64,000 nt of DNA, taken from the NCBI GenBank assembly GCA_040385105.1, contig JAZKHY010000043.1, positions 62,001 to 126,000 on the forward strand. Reading direction: 5' to 3'. Source of the stretch: JACMQX01 sp040385105 (GTDB lineage Bacteria > Pseudomonadota > Gammaproteobacteria > Burkholderiales > Burkholderiaceae_C). The notes below the pieces were generated by a model, which worked only from the letters and a program-made list of their open reading frames with translations, had not been told where the DNA came from and did not search any database. Below are positions 51,977 through 60,317 of this stretch, in pieces. Each line of letters starts with the position of its first letter. Position 1 is the stretch's first letter. Position numbers and translations under genes: made by a program.

Positions 51977-52840
51977 ATGGCCATCAGTCTCGTACACCCC
52001 ATGACAACCATGCAACCGGTCCCTCCGCAGGTTCAGGCGCAACCTCCGCTGCTTGACGTGCGCAATATCGAAGTGGTCTACCACGACGTGGTCTTCGCCG
52101 TCAAAGGCGTATCGCTGACGGTCGCCCCCGGCCAGGTCGTCACCCTGTTCGGGCCGAACGGCGCGGGCAAGACTTCGCTGGTGCGGGCCATCTCCCGCCT
52201 GCTGCTGTCGGTGGAGGCCGAGGTTCGCTCCGGCAGCGTGACCTTCGACGGCAATGCGCTGGACGCGCTGGCGCCGCACGAGATTGCACGGCGCGGCCTC
52301 TACCAGATTCCTGAAGGCGGCAACGTCATCAAGGAACTCACGGTGCGCGAGAACCTGCTGCTCAGCCAGTTCTGCAGGGCCAGCCGCGCAGGCATGGACG
52401 ACGACTATGCCCGTGTGGTGGACCGCTTCCCGATCCTGAAGACGCGCGAGTTGCAGCTGGGCGGCTACCTCTCGGGCGGCGAGCAGCAGATGCTGTCCAT
52501 GGCCAAGGCGCTGCTGGCCAAGCCGCGCCTGCTGGTGCTGGACGAACCGACGCTGGGCCTGTCGCCGATGCTGGTGCAGGAGAACTTCCAGGCGCTGCGC
52601 GAGCTGAACCGCGACTTTGGCATCGCCATCCTGGTGATCGAGCAGAACGCGAAGGTAGCGCTGGACATTGCGTCGTACGGGTACGTCATGGAAAGCGGCC
52701 GCGTGGTCTACGACGGGCCGGCTGATGCGCTGCGCGAGAACCGCGAGATCCAGGAGTTCTACCTCGGGCTGGAAGGTGGCCTCAAGAAAAGCTTTCGCGA
52801 CGTCAAACACTACAAGCGCCGCAAGAGGTGGCTGTCATGA
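51977..52840 (+). CDS. ABC transporter ATP-binding protein (LivF family)
   Basis: ATPase of 287 residues with Walker A GPNGAGKTS, signature LSGGEQQMLSMAKAL, Walker B LLVLDEPTLGL and the LivF-like YQIPEGGNVIKELTVREN. It is longer than usual at both ends, with a basic C-terminus (HYKRRKRWLS). In this operon LivF precedes LivG, and they overlap by ATGA. Confidence 0.9.
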   Translation: MAISLVHPMTTMQPVPPQVQAQPPLLDVRNIEVVYHDVVFAVKGVSLTVAPGQVVTLFGPNGAGKTSLVRAISRLLLSVEAEVRSGSVTFDGNALDALAPHEIARRGLYQIPEGGNVIKELTVRENLLLSQFCRASRAGMDDDYARVVDRFPILKTRELQLGGYLSGGEQQMLSMAKALLAKPRLLVLDEPTLGLSPMLVQENFQALRELNRDFGIAILVIEQNAKVALDIASYGYVMESGRVVYDGPADALRENREIQEFYLGLEGGLKKSFRDVKHYKRRKRWLS

Positions 52841-53691
52841 GCAATGCGATGAACAAACACCTTCCTTCGTATTGGGACAGCCGCGGCGAGATCCTGTCCT
52901 TCATGCCGCGCCTGGATTCCGCACGCCTGGGCGAGCCGCTGCTGGACATCAGCAACCTGTCGCTGCGCTTTGGCGGCGTGAAGGCCGTGGACAGGATGAG
53001 CCTGGATGTGAAACGCGGCGAAATCCATGCACTCGTCGGCCCCAACGGCGCAGGCAAGAGCACCATGCTCAACTGCATCTGCGGCTACTACAGGCCGTGG
53101 GAGGGCTCCATCCTGATCGACGGGGAGCAGATCGTCGGCCGCAGGCCAGACCAGGTGGCGCAACTCGGTGTTGCACGTGTATTCCAGCGCATTGAGCTGT
53201 TCCGCCGCATGACGGTTCTGGAGAACATCCTGGTGGGGCGGCACCGCTTCATGAAGGGTGGCGTCTGGTCCAGCGGCCTGTTCTGGGGCGCGGGCTACCG
53301 CCAGGAGTCGGCCCACCAGCAGAAGGTGGAGGAGATCATCGAATTCCTGAACCTGCAGCATGTGCGCAAGGCGCCCGTGGGCAGCCTGTCGTACGGCCTG
53401 CAAAAGCGGGTCGAGATCGGCCGTGCGCTGGCCGCCGAGCCGCAACTGCTGCTGCTCGACGAGCCGGTGGCCGGCATGAACCTCGAGGAAAAGGAAGACG
53501 TGGCCCGTTACCTGCTGGACATCCGCGAAGAAGTGGGCCTGACCATCGTGCTGGTCGAGCATGAAATGGATGTGGTGATGGACATCTCCGACCGGGTGAC
53601 GGTCATGAGCTTCGGCTGCCGCATCGCTTCGGGTGTGCCCGAGGTCGTGCGCAACGACCCTGAAGTCATCCGCAGCTACCTGGGCGCCTGA
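52837..53691 (+). CDS. ABC transporter ATP-binding protein (LivG family)
   Basis: ATPase of 284 residues with an N-terminal extension of about 30 residues, Walker A GPNGAGKST, Q-loop VFQRIELFRRM, signature LSYGLQKRVEIGRAL, Walker B LLLLDEPVAGM and H-loop EHEMD. The ATG at 52837 overlaps the LivF stop. The ligase gene follows after 5 bp. Confidence 0.9.
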   Translation: MSNAMNKHLPSYWDSRGEILSFMPRLDSARLGEPLLDISNLSLRFGGVKAVDRMSLDVKRGEIHALVGPNGAGKSTMLNCICGYYRPWEGSILIDGEQIVGRRPDQVAQLGVARVFQRIELFRRMTVLENILVGRHRFMKGGVWSSGLFWGAGYRQESAHQQKVEEIIEFLNLQHVRKAPVGSLSYGLQKRVEIGRALAAEPQLLLLDEPVAGMNLEEKEDVARYLLDIREEVGLTIVLVEHEMDVVMDISDRVTVMSFGCRIASGVPEVVRNDPEVIRSYLGA

Positions 53692-53696
53692 AGACC

Positions 53697-55679
53697 ATGA
53701 ACACCGAAGCCAACACACCCGCCGGCATGGCCCTGCCCTCCTCCGCCAGCGGCCAGGGCACGACGCTGCCGCAGCTGCTCTGGAACAATGCCCAGGCCCA
53801 CCCGGACGCGCCCGCCATCCGCGAGAAGCACCTGGGCATCTGGCAGGAAACCAGTTGGGCCGGGTACCTGAACCATGTGCGCCTGTTCACACTGGGCCTG
53901 ATGGCGCTGGGCCTGCAACGCGGCGAGCCCGTGGGCATCCAGGCAGAAAATTGCCAGGAGTGGCTCTACAGCGATCTGGCCGTGCAATGCGCAGGCGCCA
54001 TCGTCACCACGATCTATCCCACCAGCTCGACTGAAGAGGTGCGTTACATCCTGGAGAACTCCGGTGCCCGCTTCGTCATCGCCGGCGATCAGGAGCATCT
54101 GGACAAGGCGCTGGAGCTGCAGGCAGCGGGCTTCCCGATTGAAAAGATCATCATCTTCGACCCGCGCGGCGCCGGCGAGCATCGCGGCGGGCTGGTGCTG
54201 TCGTACAAGGACGTAGAGGCACTGGGAGCAGAGGCCGATGCGAAGGACCCGGGCCGCTTCAGGGACCTGGTGTTTGCGGTCAAACCCGACGACGTCTACG
54301 ACATCATGTACACCTCGGGCACATCGGGCATGCCCAAAGGCGCGATGTGTGTGCAAAGCGGCCCGGTCGACGGTGCACGCTCGATGATGCAGGTGCTGTC
54401 CATGGGCCGCAACGACTCCTGGCTGTCGTACCTGCCGCTGTCGCATGCGTTCGAGCGGATCATGACCATCGCCGTGCATCTGGTGTCCGGCTGCGTGGCC
54501 AACTTTGCCGACAGCATCGATACCGTGCAGTCGGACGTAACCGAGATCCAGCCCACGGTATTCGGGGCGGTGCCGCGCATCCTCGAAAAAGTGAAGACAG
54601 CCGTGGACATCCGCATGGGCAAGTCCACGCCGCTTAAGCGCGCGCTGTACCGCTGGGCCCTGGGTGTGGGCATGCGTCGAGTGGCGCGCCAGCGCAAGAG
54701 CGTCGAGTCCTTTACGCCTGCCGCGCCGCGCCAGGCCATCGGGTATGACGCCGTGAAGCCTGTCGTGACGCAGTGGACCACCGGCGACAGGCTGGTGCAC
54801 GGTATCGCGCATTTCCTCGTCTACCGTCACCTGCGCAAGCACATGGGGTTTCTGAGCACGCGCTATGTCATTTGCGGGGCAGCGCCGATGTCGGCCGAGC
54901 TGTTCGAGTACTACATGGCGCTGGGCGTGCCCATCATCAATGCCTTCGGCATGACCGAGCTGCACAACATACCGAGCGCCTCCATGCCGGGCCACGATGT
55001 GCGCGGCACGGTAGGTCATGTGCTGCCGGGCTGGCAGGCCATGAAGACGGAAGACGGCGAGCTGATGTTCCGCGGTCCCATCGGCTTCAGCGGCTACCGC
55101 GGCCAGGAAGGCAGCGTGCTGGAAATGAAGGATGCCCTGGGCTGGCTGCACACCGGCGACCTGTGCGAACTCTACGACAACGGCTACATCGCCATCGTCG
55201 GCCGCAAGAAAGACGTGCTCATCACCAGCGGCGGCAAGAACATCTCCCCGGAGCTGATTGAAAACCGCATCAAGGCCAGCCCCTACATCAGCGAGGCCGT
55301 GGTGATCGGCGATGCGCGCCACTACCTGACCTGCCTGATCGAGCTCGACGCCGATGCCGTGGGCGACCTGCTGCAGACACGCGGTATTGCCTACACGACG
55401 CTGCGCGACATGGCCGCCAATGCAGATGTGATCAAACTGGTGGAAGCAGAGATCGAGGCCGTCAACCTGACGCTGGCCCGGGTGGAGACCGTCAAGAAAT
55501 TCGCCATCATCCCGCGCGACCTGAGCCATGACGACGGCGAGATGACGCCGACACGCAAGGTCAAGCGCGGGCAGATGGAAAAGCAGTTCAAGGACCTCAT
55601 CGACGCGATGTACTCAGAGACGCCCGGGCCGCGTACCTCCGCAAGCGGACAGCGCGAGGGCGGTCTGAAAGCCGGTTGA
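53697..55679 (+). CDS. AMP-dependent acyl-CoA synthetase (long-chain FAA1 type)
   Basis: A 660-residue adenylate-forming ligase. The P-loop motif YTSGTSGMPKGAM is at 205-217; later motifs are FGMTELHN, WLHTGDLCELYDNG and GRKKDVLITSGGKNISPE, and the C-terminus has TPTRKVKRG. The pattern is that of long-chain or bulky carboxylate-CoA ligases, with a large lid region. It most likely makes the CoA ester on which the diiron oxygenase acts. An alternative is housekeeping fatty-acid activation, but the tight linkage argues against it. Confidence 0.9.
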   Translation: MNTEANTPAGMALPSSASGQGTTLPQLLWNNAQAHPDAPAIREKHLGIWQETSWAGYLNHVRLFTLGLMALGLQRGEPVGIQAENCQEWLYSDLAVQCAGAIVTTIYPTSSTEEVRYILENSGARFVIAGDQEHLDKALELQAAGFPIEKIIIFDPRGAGEHRGGLVLSYKDVEALGAEADAKDPGRFRDLVFAVKPDDVYDIMYTSGTSGMPKGAMCVQSGPVDGARSMMQVLSMGRNDSWLSYLPLSHAFERIMTIAVHLVSGCVANFADSIDTVQSDVTEIQPTVFGAVPRILEKVKTAVDIRMGKSTPLKRALYRWALGVGMRRVARQRKSVESFTPAAPRQAIGYDAVKPVVTQWTTGDRLVHGIAHFLVYRHLRKHMGFLSTRYVICGAAPMSAELFEYYMALGVPIINAFGMTELHNIPSASMPGHDVRGTVGHVLPGWQAMKTEDGELMFRGPIGFSGYRGQEGSVLEMKDALGWLHTGDLCELYDNGYIAIVGRKKDVLITSGGKNISPELIENRIKASPYISEAVVIGDARHYLTCLIELDADAVGDLLQTRGIAYTTLRDMAANADVIKLVEAEIEAVNLTLARVETVKKFAIIPRDLSHDDGEMTPTRKVKRGQMEKQFKDLIDAMYSETPGPRTSASGQREGGLKAG

Positions 55680-55683
55680 CACG

Positions 55684-56718
55684 ATGCTGATCCGACTTGA
55701 AAACTCCGGCCGCGAATTCGAGGCGACCGAGCTGGAATACGTCCTCGACGCAGCGGAGCGGGCCGGCGTGAACTTGCCGTATTCGTGCCGCGACGGCATC
55801 TGCGGCACCTGCAAGGCGCGCCTGAGTTCAGGCCAGGTGGACCACGGCTATTCGTCTGCCAGTGCACTGGGGGAAGGAGAGCGCGAACAAGGCTACTTCC
55901 TCATGTGCTGCAGCATTGCCCAGACTGACCTGGTGGTGGATGCGCCCGTCGAGGAGATCGGCTTTTCACCCGGGCCGGTCACACTCGCATGCCAGGTGCG
56001 GCGCATTGACCATCCAGCGGACGATGTGGCGGTGCTGTATCTGGACCTGCCTACCGGCACCACGTTCCGGTTCCGCGCCGGGCAGTATGTGGAAGTCCTG
56101 CTCGCAGACGGGCTGCGCCGCAGCTTCTCGGTGGCCAATGCGCCGCAGGATCCGTCGACCGTGGAGCTGCATATCCGTCATGTGCAGGGCGGGCGCTTCA
56201 CGCCGCGATTGTTCGGCAACGCGCAAGGCGGCGAAGTCCTCAAGGCCGGCGACTCTCTCATCATCGAGGGGCCCAAGGGCGGCTTCTACCTGCGCAAGGG
56301 AGTGCGCCCGGTGATTCTCCTGGCCAGCGGCACCGGCTTTGCGCCGATCAAGTCCATCATTCTCTACGGCATGCGGCACAAGCTGCGCGGCCCGGCCACG
56401 TTTTATTGGGGCGGGCGCAAGCCGCAGGACCTCTACATGGCCGCCATGCCGGCGCAGTGGGCGGCAGAGTATCCGGGTTTTCATTTCATTCCGGTGGTGT
56501 CAGAGGCCGGTCCGGATGATGACTGGAGCGGGCGCAGCGGCGTTGTCCACAAAGCGGTGATGGCCGATTTCCCGGACCTGTCCGGCCACGATGTCTATGC
56601 CTGCGGCGTGCCCGCAATGGTCGATGCGGCACGGCGCGACTTCGTGGAGAAATGCGGGCTGCCGTCCGACCGCTTCTTCGCCGACCTGTTTCTCACTGCC
56701 GCCGACCGCCTGGCGTGA
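55684..56718 (+). CDS. 2Fe-2S ferredoxin/FAD-NAD(P)H reductase for the diiron oxygenase
   Basis: A 344-residue electron-transfer protein. The plant-type ferredoxin domain is N-terminal with Cys35, Cys40, Cys43 and Cys75 or Cys76 (SCRDGICGTCK). Then come the FAD motif RRSFSVAN, the NAD(P)H motif LLASGTGFAPIKS and a C-terminal YACGVPAMVDAA. This domain order is that of phenol hydroxylase and benzoate dioxygenase reductases; PaaE has the ferredoxin at the C-terminus. It begins 4 bp after the ligase gene and probably feeds electrons to the oxygenase encoded at 47913. Confidence 0.9.
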   Translation: MLIRLENSGREFEATELEYVLDAAERAGVNLPYSCRDGICGTCKARLSSGQVDHGYSSASALGEGEREQGYFLMCCSIAQTDLVVDAPVEEIGFSPGPVTLACQVRRIDHPADDVAVLYLDLPTGTTFRFRAGQYVEVLLADGLRRSFSVANAPQDPSTVELHIRHVQGGRFTPRLFGNAQGGEVLKAGDSLIIEGPKGGFYLRKGVRPVILLASGTGFAPIKSIILYGMRHKLRGPATFYWGGRKPQDLYMAAMPAQWAAEYPGFHFIPVVSEAGPDDDWSGRSGVVHKAVMADFPDLSGHDVYACGVPAMVDAARRDFVEKCGLPSDRFFADLFLTAADRLA

Positions 56719-56793
56719 GCGGCGTGTCATGCCACCTCGCATCAGGCAAAGCCAGGTCAGGCAGAATCAAATCAGGCACTATGGAGAACTCGC

Positions 56794-57219
56794 ATGCGGG
56801 TCTGGAAGAAGCATATTGACATCGAGGTACTGACCCAGTCCCACATCGACACCGCCGTGGAGCACCTGGGCATGGAGTTCATGGAGGTCGGCGACGACTT
56901 CATCCGCGGCCGTGTCCCGGTGGACAAGCGCACGCGCCAACCCTTCGGCCTGTTGCACGGCGGTGTGTCGGTGGTGCTGGCCGAGGCACTGGGCTCCTGC
57001 GGCGCGCACTATGCCTGCCCCGAAGGCTTTCGCGCCGTCGGCCTGGACATCAACGCCAACCACCTCAAAGGCGCAACCAGCGGCTGGGTCACCGGCACCA
57101 CGCGGCCCATCCACATGGGGCGCAGCACCCATGTCTGGCAAATCGACATGCACAACGAAGCGGGCGAGCTGACCTGCGTGTCGCGCATCACGATGGCGGT
57201 GTTGCAGAACAGGTGTTGA
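56794..57219 (+). CDS. PaaI-type hotdog thioesterase
   Basis: A 141-residue hotdog-fold protein with the PaaI motif HGG (55-57) and Glu64 in LLHGGVSVVLAEALGS. PaaI enzymes cleave dead-end CoA esters in the phenylacetate pathway and so protect the CoA pool. The same rescue role is likely here. It is the last gene of the operon. Confidence 0.88.
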   Translation: MRVWKKHIDIEVLTQSHIDTAVEHLGMEFMEVGDDFIRGRVPVDKRTRQPFGLLHGGVSVVLAEALGSCGAHYACPEGFRAVGLDINANHLKGATSGWVTGTTRPIHMGRSTHVWQIDMHNEAGELTCVSRITMAVLQNRC

Positions 57220-57227
57220 GGCCCGCT

Positions 57228-57297
57228 CATGTATAGAAAACTCGGTTTTCTATGCATGTCGAGGTTCATGTGCAAAGAAAGTATGGTTTTCTATGCA
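57228..57297. repeat. AT-rich inverted repeat with an extra direct copy
   Basis: CATGTATAGAAAAC (57228-57241) pairs with GTTTTCTATGCATG (57245-57258) over 14 bp with one T-G wobble and a 3-base loop. The 13-mer GGTTTTCTATGCA recurs at 57244-57256 and 57285-57297, 41 bp apart. The element lies just after the thioesterase gene, between convergent genes, and is clearly less GC-rich than its surroundings. It may be a bidirectional terminator, a protein-binding site or the trace of a mobile element. Confidence 0.55.
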
Positions 57298-57340
57298 CGA
57301 CAAACGGAGGCAAGCGGCGTCAAGCCTCTTTCCGGGGCGA

Positions 57341-57901
57341 CTAACCCTCCCTTGCCATCCGCTCACTCTTCCAATAGACGTCATCCCCGCCGTTCATCCG
57401 GTTCAGCACGCGGGCCAGCACGAACATCAGATCGCTCAGGCGGTTGAGGTACTGGCGCGGCGTGTCTTTCAGCGCCTCGGCGGCCCCCAGCGCCACCACC
57501 GCGCGCTCGGCGCGGCGGGCCACGGTGCGGCACACATGGGCGAGCGAGGCGGCGCGGGTGCCGGCGGGCAAAATGAACTCCTGCAGCCTCGGCAGGTTCT
57601 CGTTGTGGTCGGCCAGCGCTTCGTCGAGCACCAGCAGCGCCTCGGGCTTGAGCAGCTCGAAGCCCGGGATGGACAGCTCGCCGCCCAGGTTGAAGAGCTG
57701 GTGCTGCACCTCGACCAGCAGTTCGCGCACGGCGGGCGGCAGTTCCTCACACAGCAGCACGCCGATGTTCGAATTGAGTTCGTCCACGTCGCCCATGGCA
57801 TGCACCCGCAGGCTGTCCTTGGAGACGCGGGTGTTGTCGCCAAGGCCCGTCGTGCCGTTGTCGCCGGTGCGAGTGGCGATTTGTGTGAGTCTGTTTCCCA
57901 T
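57341..57901 (-). CDS. Cob(I)yrinic acid a,c-diamide adenosyltransferase (PduO type)
   Basis: A 186-residue enzyme that transfers adenosyl from ATP to cob(I)alamin, giving adenosylcobalamin. It has the PduO hallmarks: TRTGDNGTTGLGDNTRVSKD at the N-terminus for ATP binding, then DELNSNIG, and the helix RTVARRAERAVVAL. It is convergent with the oxygenase operon. No methylmalonyl-CoA mutase or other B12 enzyme is in the window. Confidence 0.92.
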   Translation of the reverse strand: MGNRLTQIATRTGDNGTTGLGDNTRVSKDSLRVHAMGDVDELNSNIGVLLCEELPPAVRELLVEVQHQLFNLGGELSIPGFELLKPEALLVLDEALADHNENLPRLQEFILPAGTRAASLAHVCRTVARRAERAVVALGAAEALKDTPRQYLNRLSDLMFVLARVLNRMNGGDDVYWKSERMAREG

Positions 57902-58066
57902 GTCGTGCTGCCTTGAGTGAATGCCTGATTCTGCCGTATGCACACTGACAGCATCGCGCCTCCCTGTCAGCGCCGTCCTACACCCATTGGGGGATTCCTG
58001 CCGACGGCACCGCCGGCATGGCGTGCCCAGAATGACTGGGGATGTTCCCGTCCCAAGGAGCCGAAC

Positions 58067-58390
58067 ATGAAGCTGCAACTCTCTTGCGCATCGCTGGCCT
58101 GGCTGGTGTGTGCGGGCGCCACCGCGCAGACAGCGCCCGGCGCCCAGGAGCCGGTGCTGGCGCCTTCGGCAGGCGCCATCATCACGCCACGCACGCCGTT
58201 GCCCGAACCCACCAGCTGGACCGTGCAGCAGATGGATGCGGCGTTCGCCCGCGCGGACAGGAACAGGGACGGTGGGCTCAGCCGTGCCGAAGCCCAGGTG
58301 TTTACCGAAGTGCGCCTGAATTTCGAGGAACTGGATGCCAACAAGGACGGCGTCCTGTCGCGCAACGAGTTTGAAAAGGGCGTCCGTTAA
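58067..58390 (+). CDS. Small exported EF-hand protein
   Basis: A 107-residue protein with a signal peptide (about 1-21) and two EF-hand loops, DRNRDGGLSRAE and DANKDGVLSRNE, each with the 12-residue calcium pattern. It is probably a periplasmic calcium-binding protein. AAGGAG precedes the ATG. Confidence 0.8.
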   Translation: MKLQLSCASLAWLVCAGATAQTAPGAQEPVLAPSAGAIITPRTPLPEPTSWTVQQMDAAFARADRNRDGGLSRAEAQVFTEVRLNFEELDANKDGVLSRNEFEKGVR

Positions 58391-58524
58391 TTCATAAGCT
58401 TACGCGCCCCTGTAGCGGTCCCATGCAAATATGGCCGCAGGGTGATATGGTTCCCTGTTGGAGACTTCGGCGGAGGAGAAGCAGCCTTGACCGGCGGCCA
58501 CCGCAGACTTGAACAGGAACACCC

Positions 58525-60273
58525 ATGCTGGATACCGCTATCAGGGGCGCAATGATTGTTGACGGCAGCGGCGGCGCGCCGCATGCAGGCGACATAGGCA
58601 TCAGGGACGGCAAGATCGCCCAGGTCGGGGGCAAGGCCGGCGCAGCGCGGCGCGACATCAACGCCAATGGCGCGCTCGCCACGCCGGGCTGGGTCGATGT
58701 GCATACGCACTACGACGGCCAGGTCACCTGGGACCCTTACCTCTCCCCTTCTACCCAGCACGGCGTGACAACCGCCGTCATGGGCAACTGCGGCGTCGGC
58801 TTTGCGCCGGTCAAGCCGGACAGGCGCGAGTGGCTCATCAGTGTGATGGAAGGCGTGGAGGACATTCCGGGCACGGTGCTCAATGAAGGCATCCAGTGGG
58901 ACTGGGAGAGCTTTCCGCAGTACCTCGATTCGCTGGCCGGCAAGCCCCGCGCGCTGGACGTGGGCGCGCAGGTGCCGCACAGCGCGGTGCGCACCTATGT
59001 CATGGGCGAGCGCGGCATCACGCATGATGAAGCCACGCCCGAAGACATCCGCGCGATGATGCAGATCGTCGGCGAGGGCCTGAAGGCCGGCGCCCTCGGC
59101 TTTTCCACCAGCCGCACGCTGATCCACAAGTACCAGCAGCACAAGTACCCGCCGGGCACCTTCGCGTCGCCCGAGGAGATTCTCGGCATCGCCAAGGCCA
59201 TGAAGGCTGCGGGCCATGGCGTGTTCCAGATGACGGCCAACCATGTGAGCATGGAGGGCGAGCTGTGGTGGCTGACCCAGCTGGCCAGGGAGAACCAGCT
59301 GCCGGTGGCCTTCGCGCTGGTGCAGACCGACCAGACGCCGGACACCTGGAAGAAGCTGCTCGCCCACCTGGACGACACCCATGCCCAGGGCATCCCGCTG
59401 TATGGCAGCGTGAGCGGCCGTGCCACCAGCATGGTGATGGGCTTTGAGGGCTCGCTCCATCCTTTTGTGCTGCATCCGCTGTGGCAGCAGATTGCGCCGC
59501 TGCCGTGGGAGGCGAAGCTGGCAAAGCTGCGCGAGCCCGAGGTGCGCGCGGCGCTGACCAGCATGAAAGTCGTCGAGATGGCGGCCCAGGTCAACCAGGA
59601 GGCGGCCTTCTTCCTGCGCGGCCTGCCCCGGCTTTTTGCGCTGGACAACTCCGGCGCCAACGCATCGGTGAACTATGAGCCGTGCCTGACAGACAGCGTG
59701 GTGGTGACCGGCCAGAAAACGGGCCGCAACCCGCTGGAAGTGGCCTACGACGAGATGCTCTCCCACGGCGGCCGCAATGACGGCAAGGGCCTGCTGTACT
59801 TCCCCGTCTTCAACTACTCCTATGGCGACCTGTCGCAGCTGCACACCCAGCTGCAGCACCCGCGCACCATGATGAGCCTGGCCGACGGCGGCGCGCATGT
59901 GGGCTATATCTGCGATGTGTCGATGCCGACCTTCATGCTGACCCACTGGGCGCGCGACCGCTCGCGCGGCCCGACGCTGCCACTGGAGCTGATGGTAAAG
60001 AAGCAGACGCTGGACACTGCATCGGTCTATGGCCTGCATGACCGGGGCTTGCTGAAAGAAGGCTACAAGGCCGACATCAACCTCATCGACTTTGACCGGC
60101 TCAGGCTTGACACGCCGCATTTCGTGTTCGACCTCCCGGCCGGCGGGCGGCGGCTGACGCAAGGCGCCGAAGGCTACCTCGCCACCCTGGTCAGCGGAGA
60201 GCCCATCATGGAGAACGGCCAGCCCACCGGCGCCATGCCCGGCAAGCTGGTGCGCGGGCCGCAACAGGCTTAA
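58525..60273 (+). CDS. N-acyl-D-amino-acid deacylase family amidohydrolase
   Basis: A 582-residue amidohydrolase of the D-aminoacylase family. The metal motif VDVHTHYDGQ is near residue 60, GNCGVGFAP near 90, and a C-terminal DLIDFDRLRL-type segment follows the barrel. Such enzymes cleave N-acyl-D-amino acids or related amides in the cytosol. It is longer than classical D-aminoacylases (about 480). It stands 44 bp before the D-lactate-dehydrogenase-type gene. Confidence 0.85.
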   Translation: MLDTAIRGAMIVDGSGGAPHAGDIGIRDGKIAQVGGKAGAARRDINANGALATPGWVDVHTHYDGQVTWDPYLSPSTQHGVTTAVMGNCGVGFAPVKPDRREWLISVMEGVEDIPGTVLNEGIQWDWESFPQYLDSLAGKPRALDVGAQVPHSAVRTYVMGERGITHDEATPEDIRAMMQIVGEGLKAGALGFSTSRTLIHKYQQHKYPPGTFASPEEILGIAKAMKAAGHGVFQMTANHVSMEGELWWLTQLARENQLPVAFALVQTDQTPDTWKKLLAHLDDTHAQGIPLYGSVSGRATSMVMGFEGSLHPFVLHPLWQQIAPLPWEAKLAKLREPEVRAALTSMKVVEMAAQVNQEAAFFLRGLPRLFALDNSGANASVNYEPCLTDSVVVTGQKTGRNPLEVAYDEMLSHGGRNDGKGLLYFPVFNYSYGDLSQLHTQLQHPRTMMSLADGGAHVGYICDVSMPTFMLTHWARDRSRGPTLPLELMVKKQTLDTASVYGLHDRGLLKEGYKADINLIDFDRLRLDTPHFVFDLPAGGRRLTQGAEGYLATLVSGEPIMENGQPTGAMPGKLVRGPQQA

Positions 60274-60317
60274 ACTGGCGGATTCCCCCGACCGTATCCT
60301 CTTGCCGGAGTGCCTTC

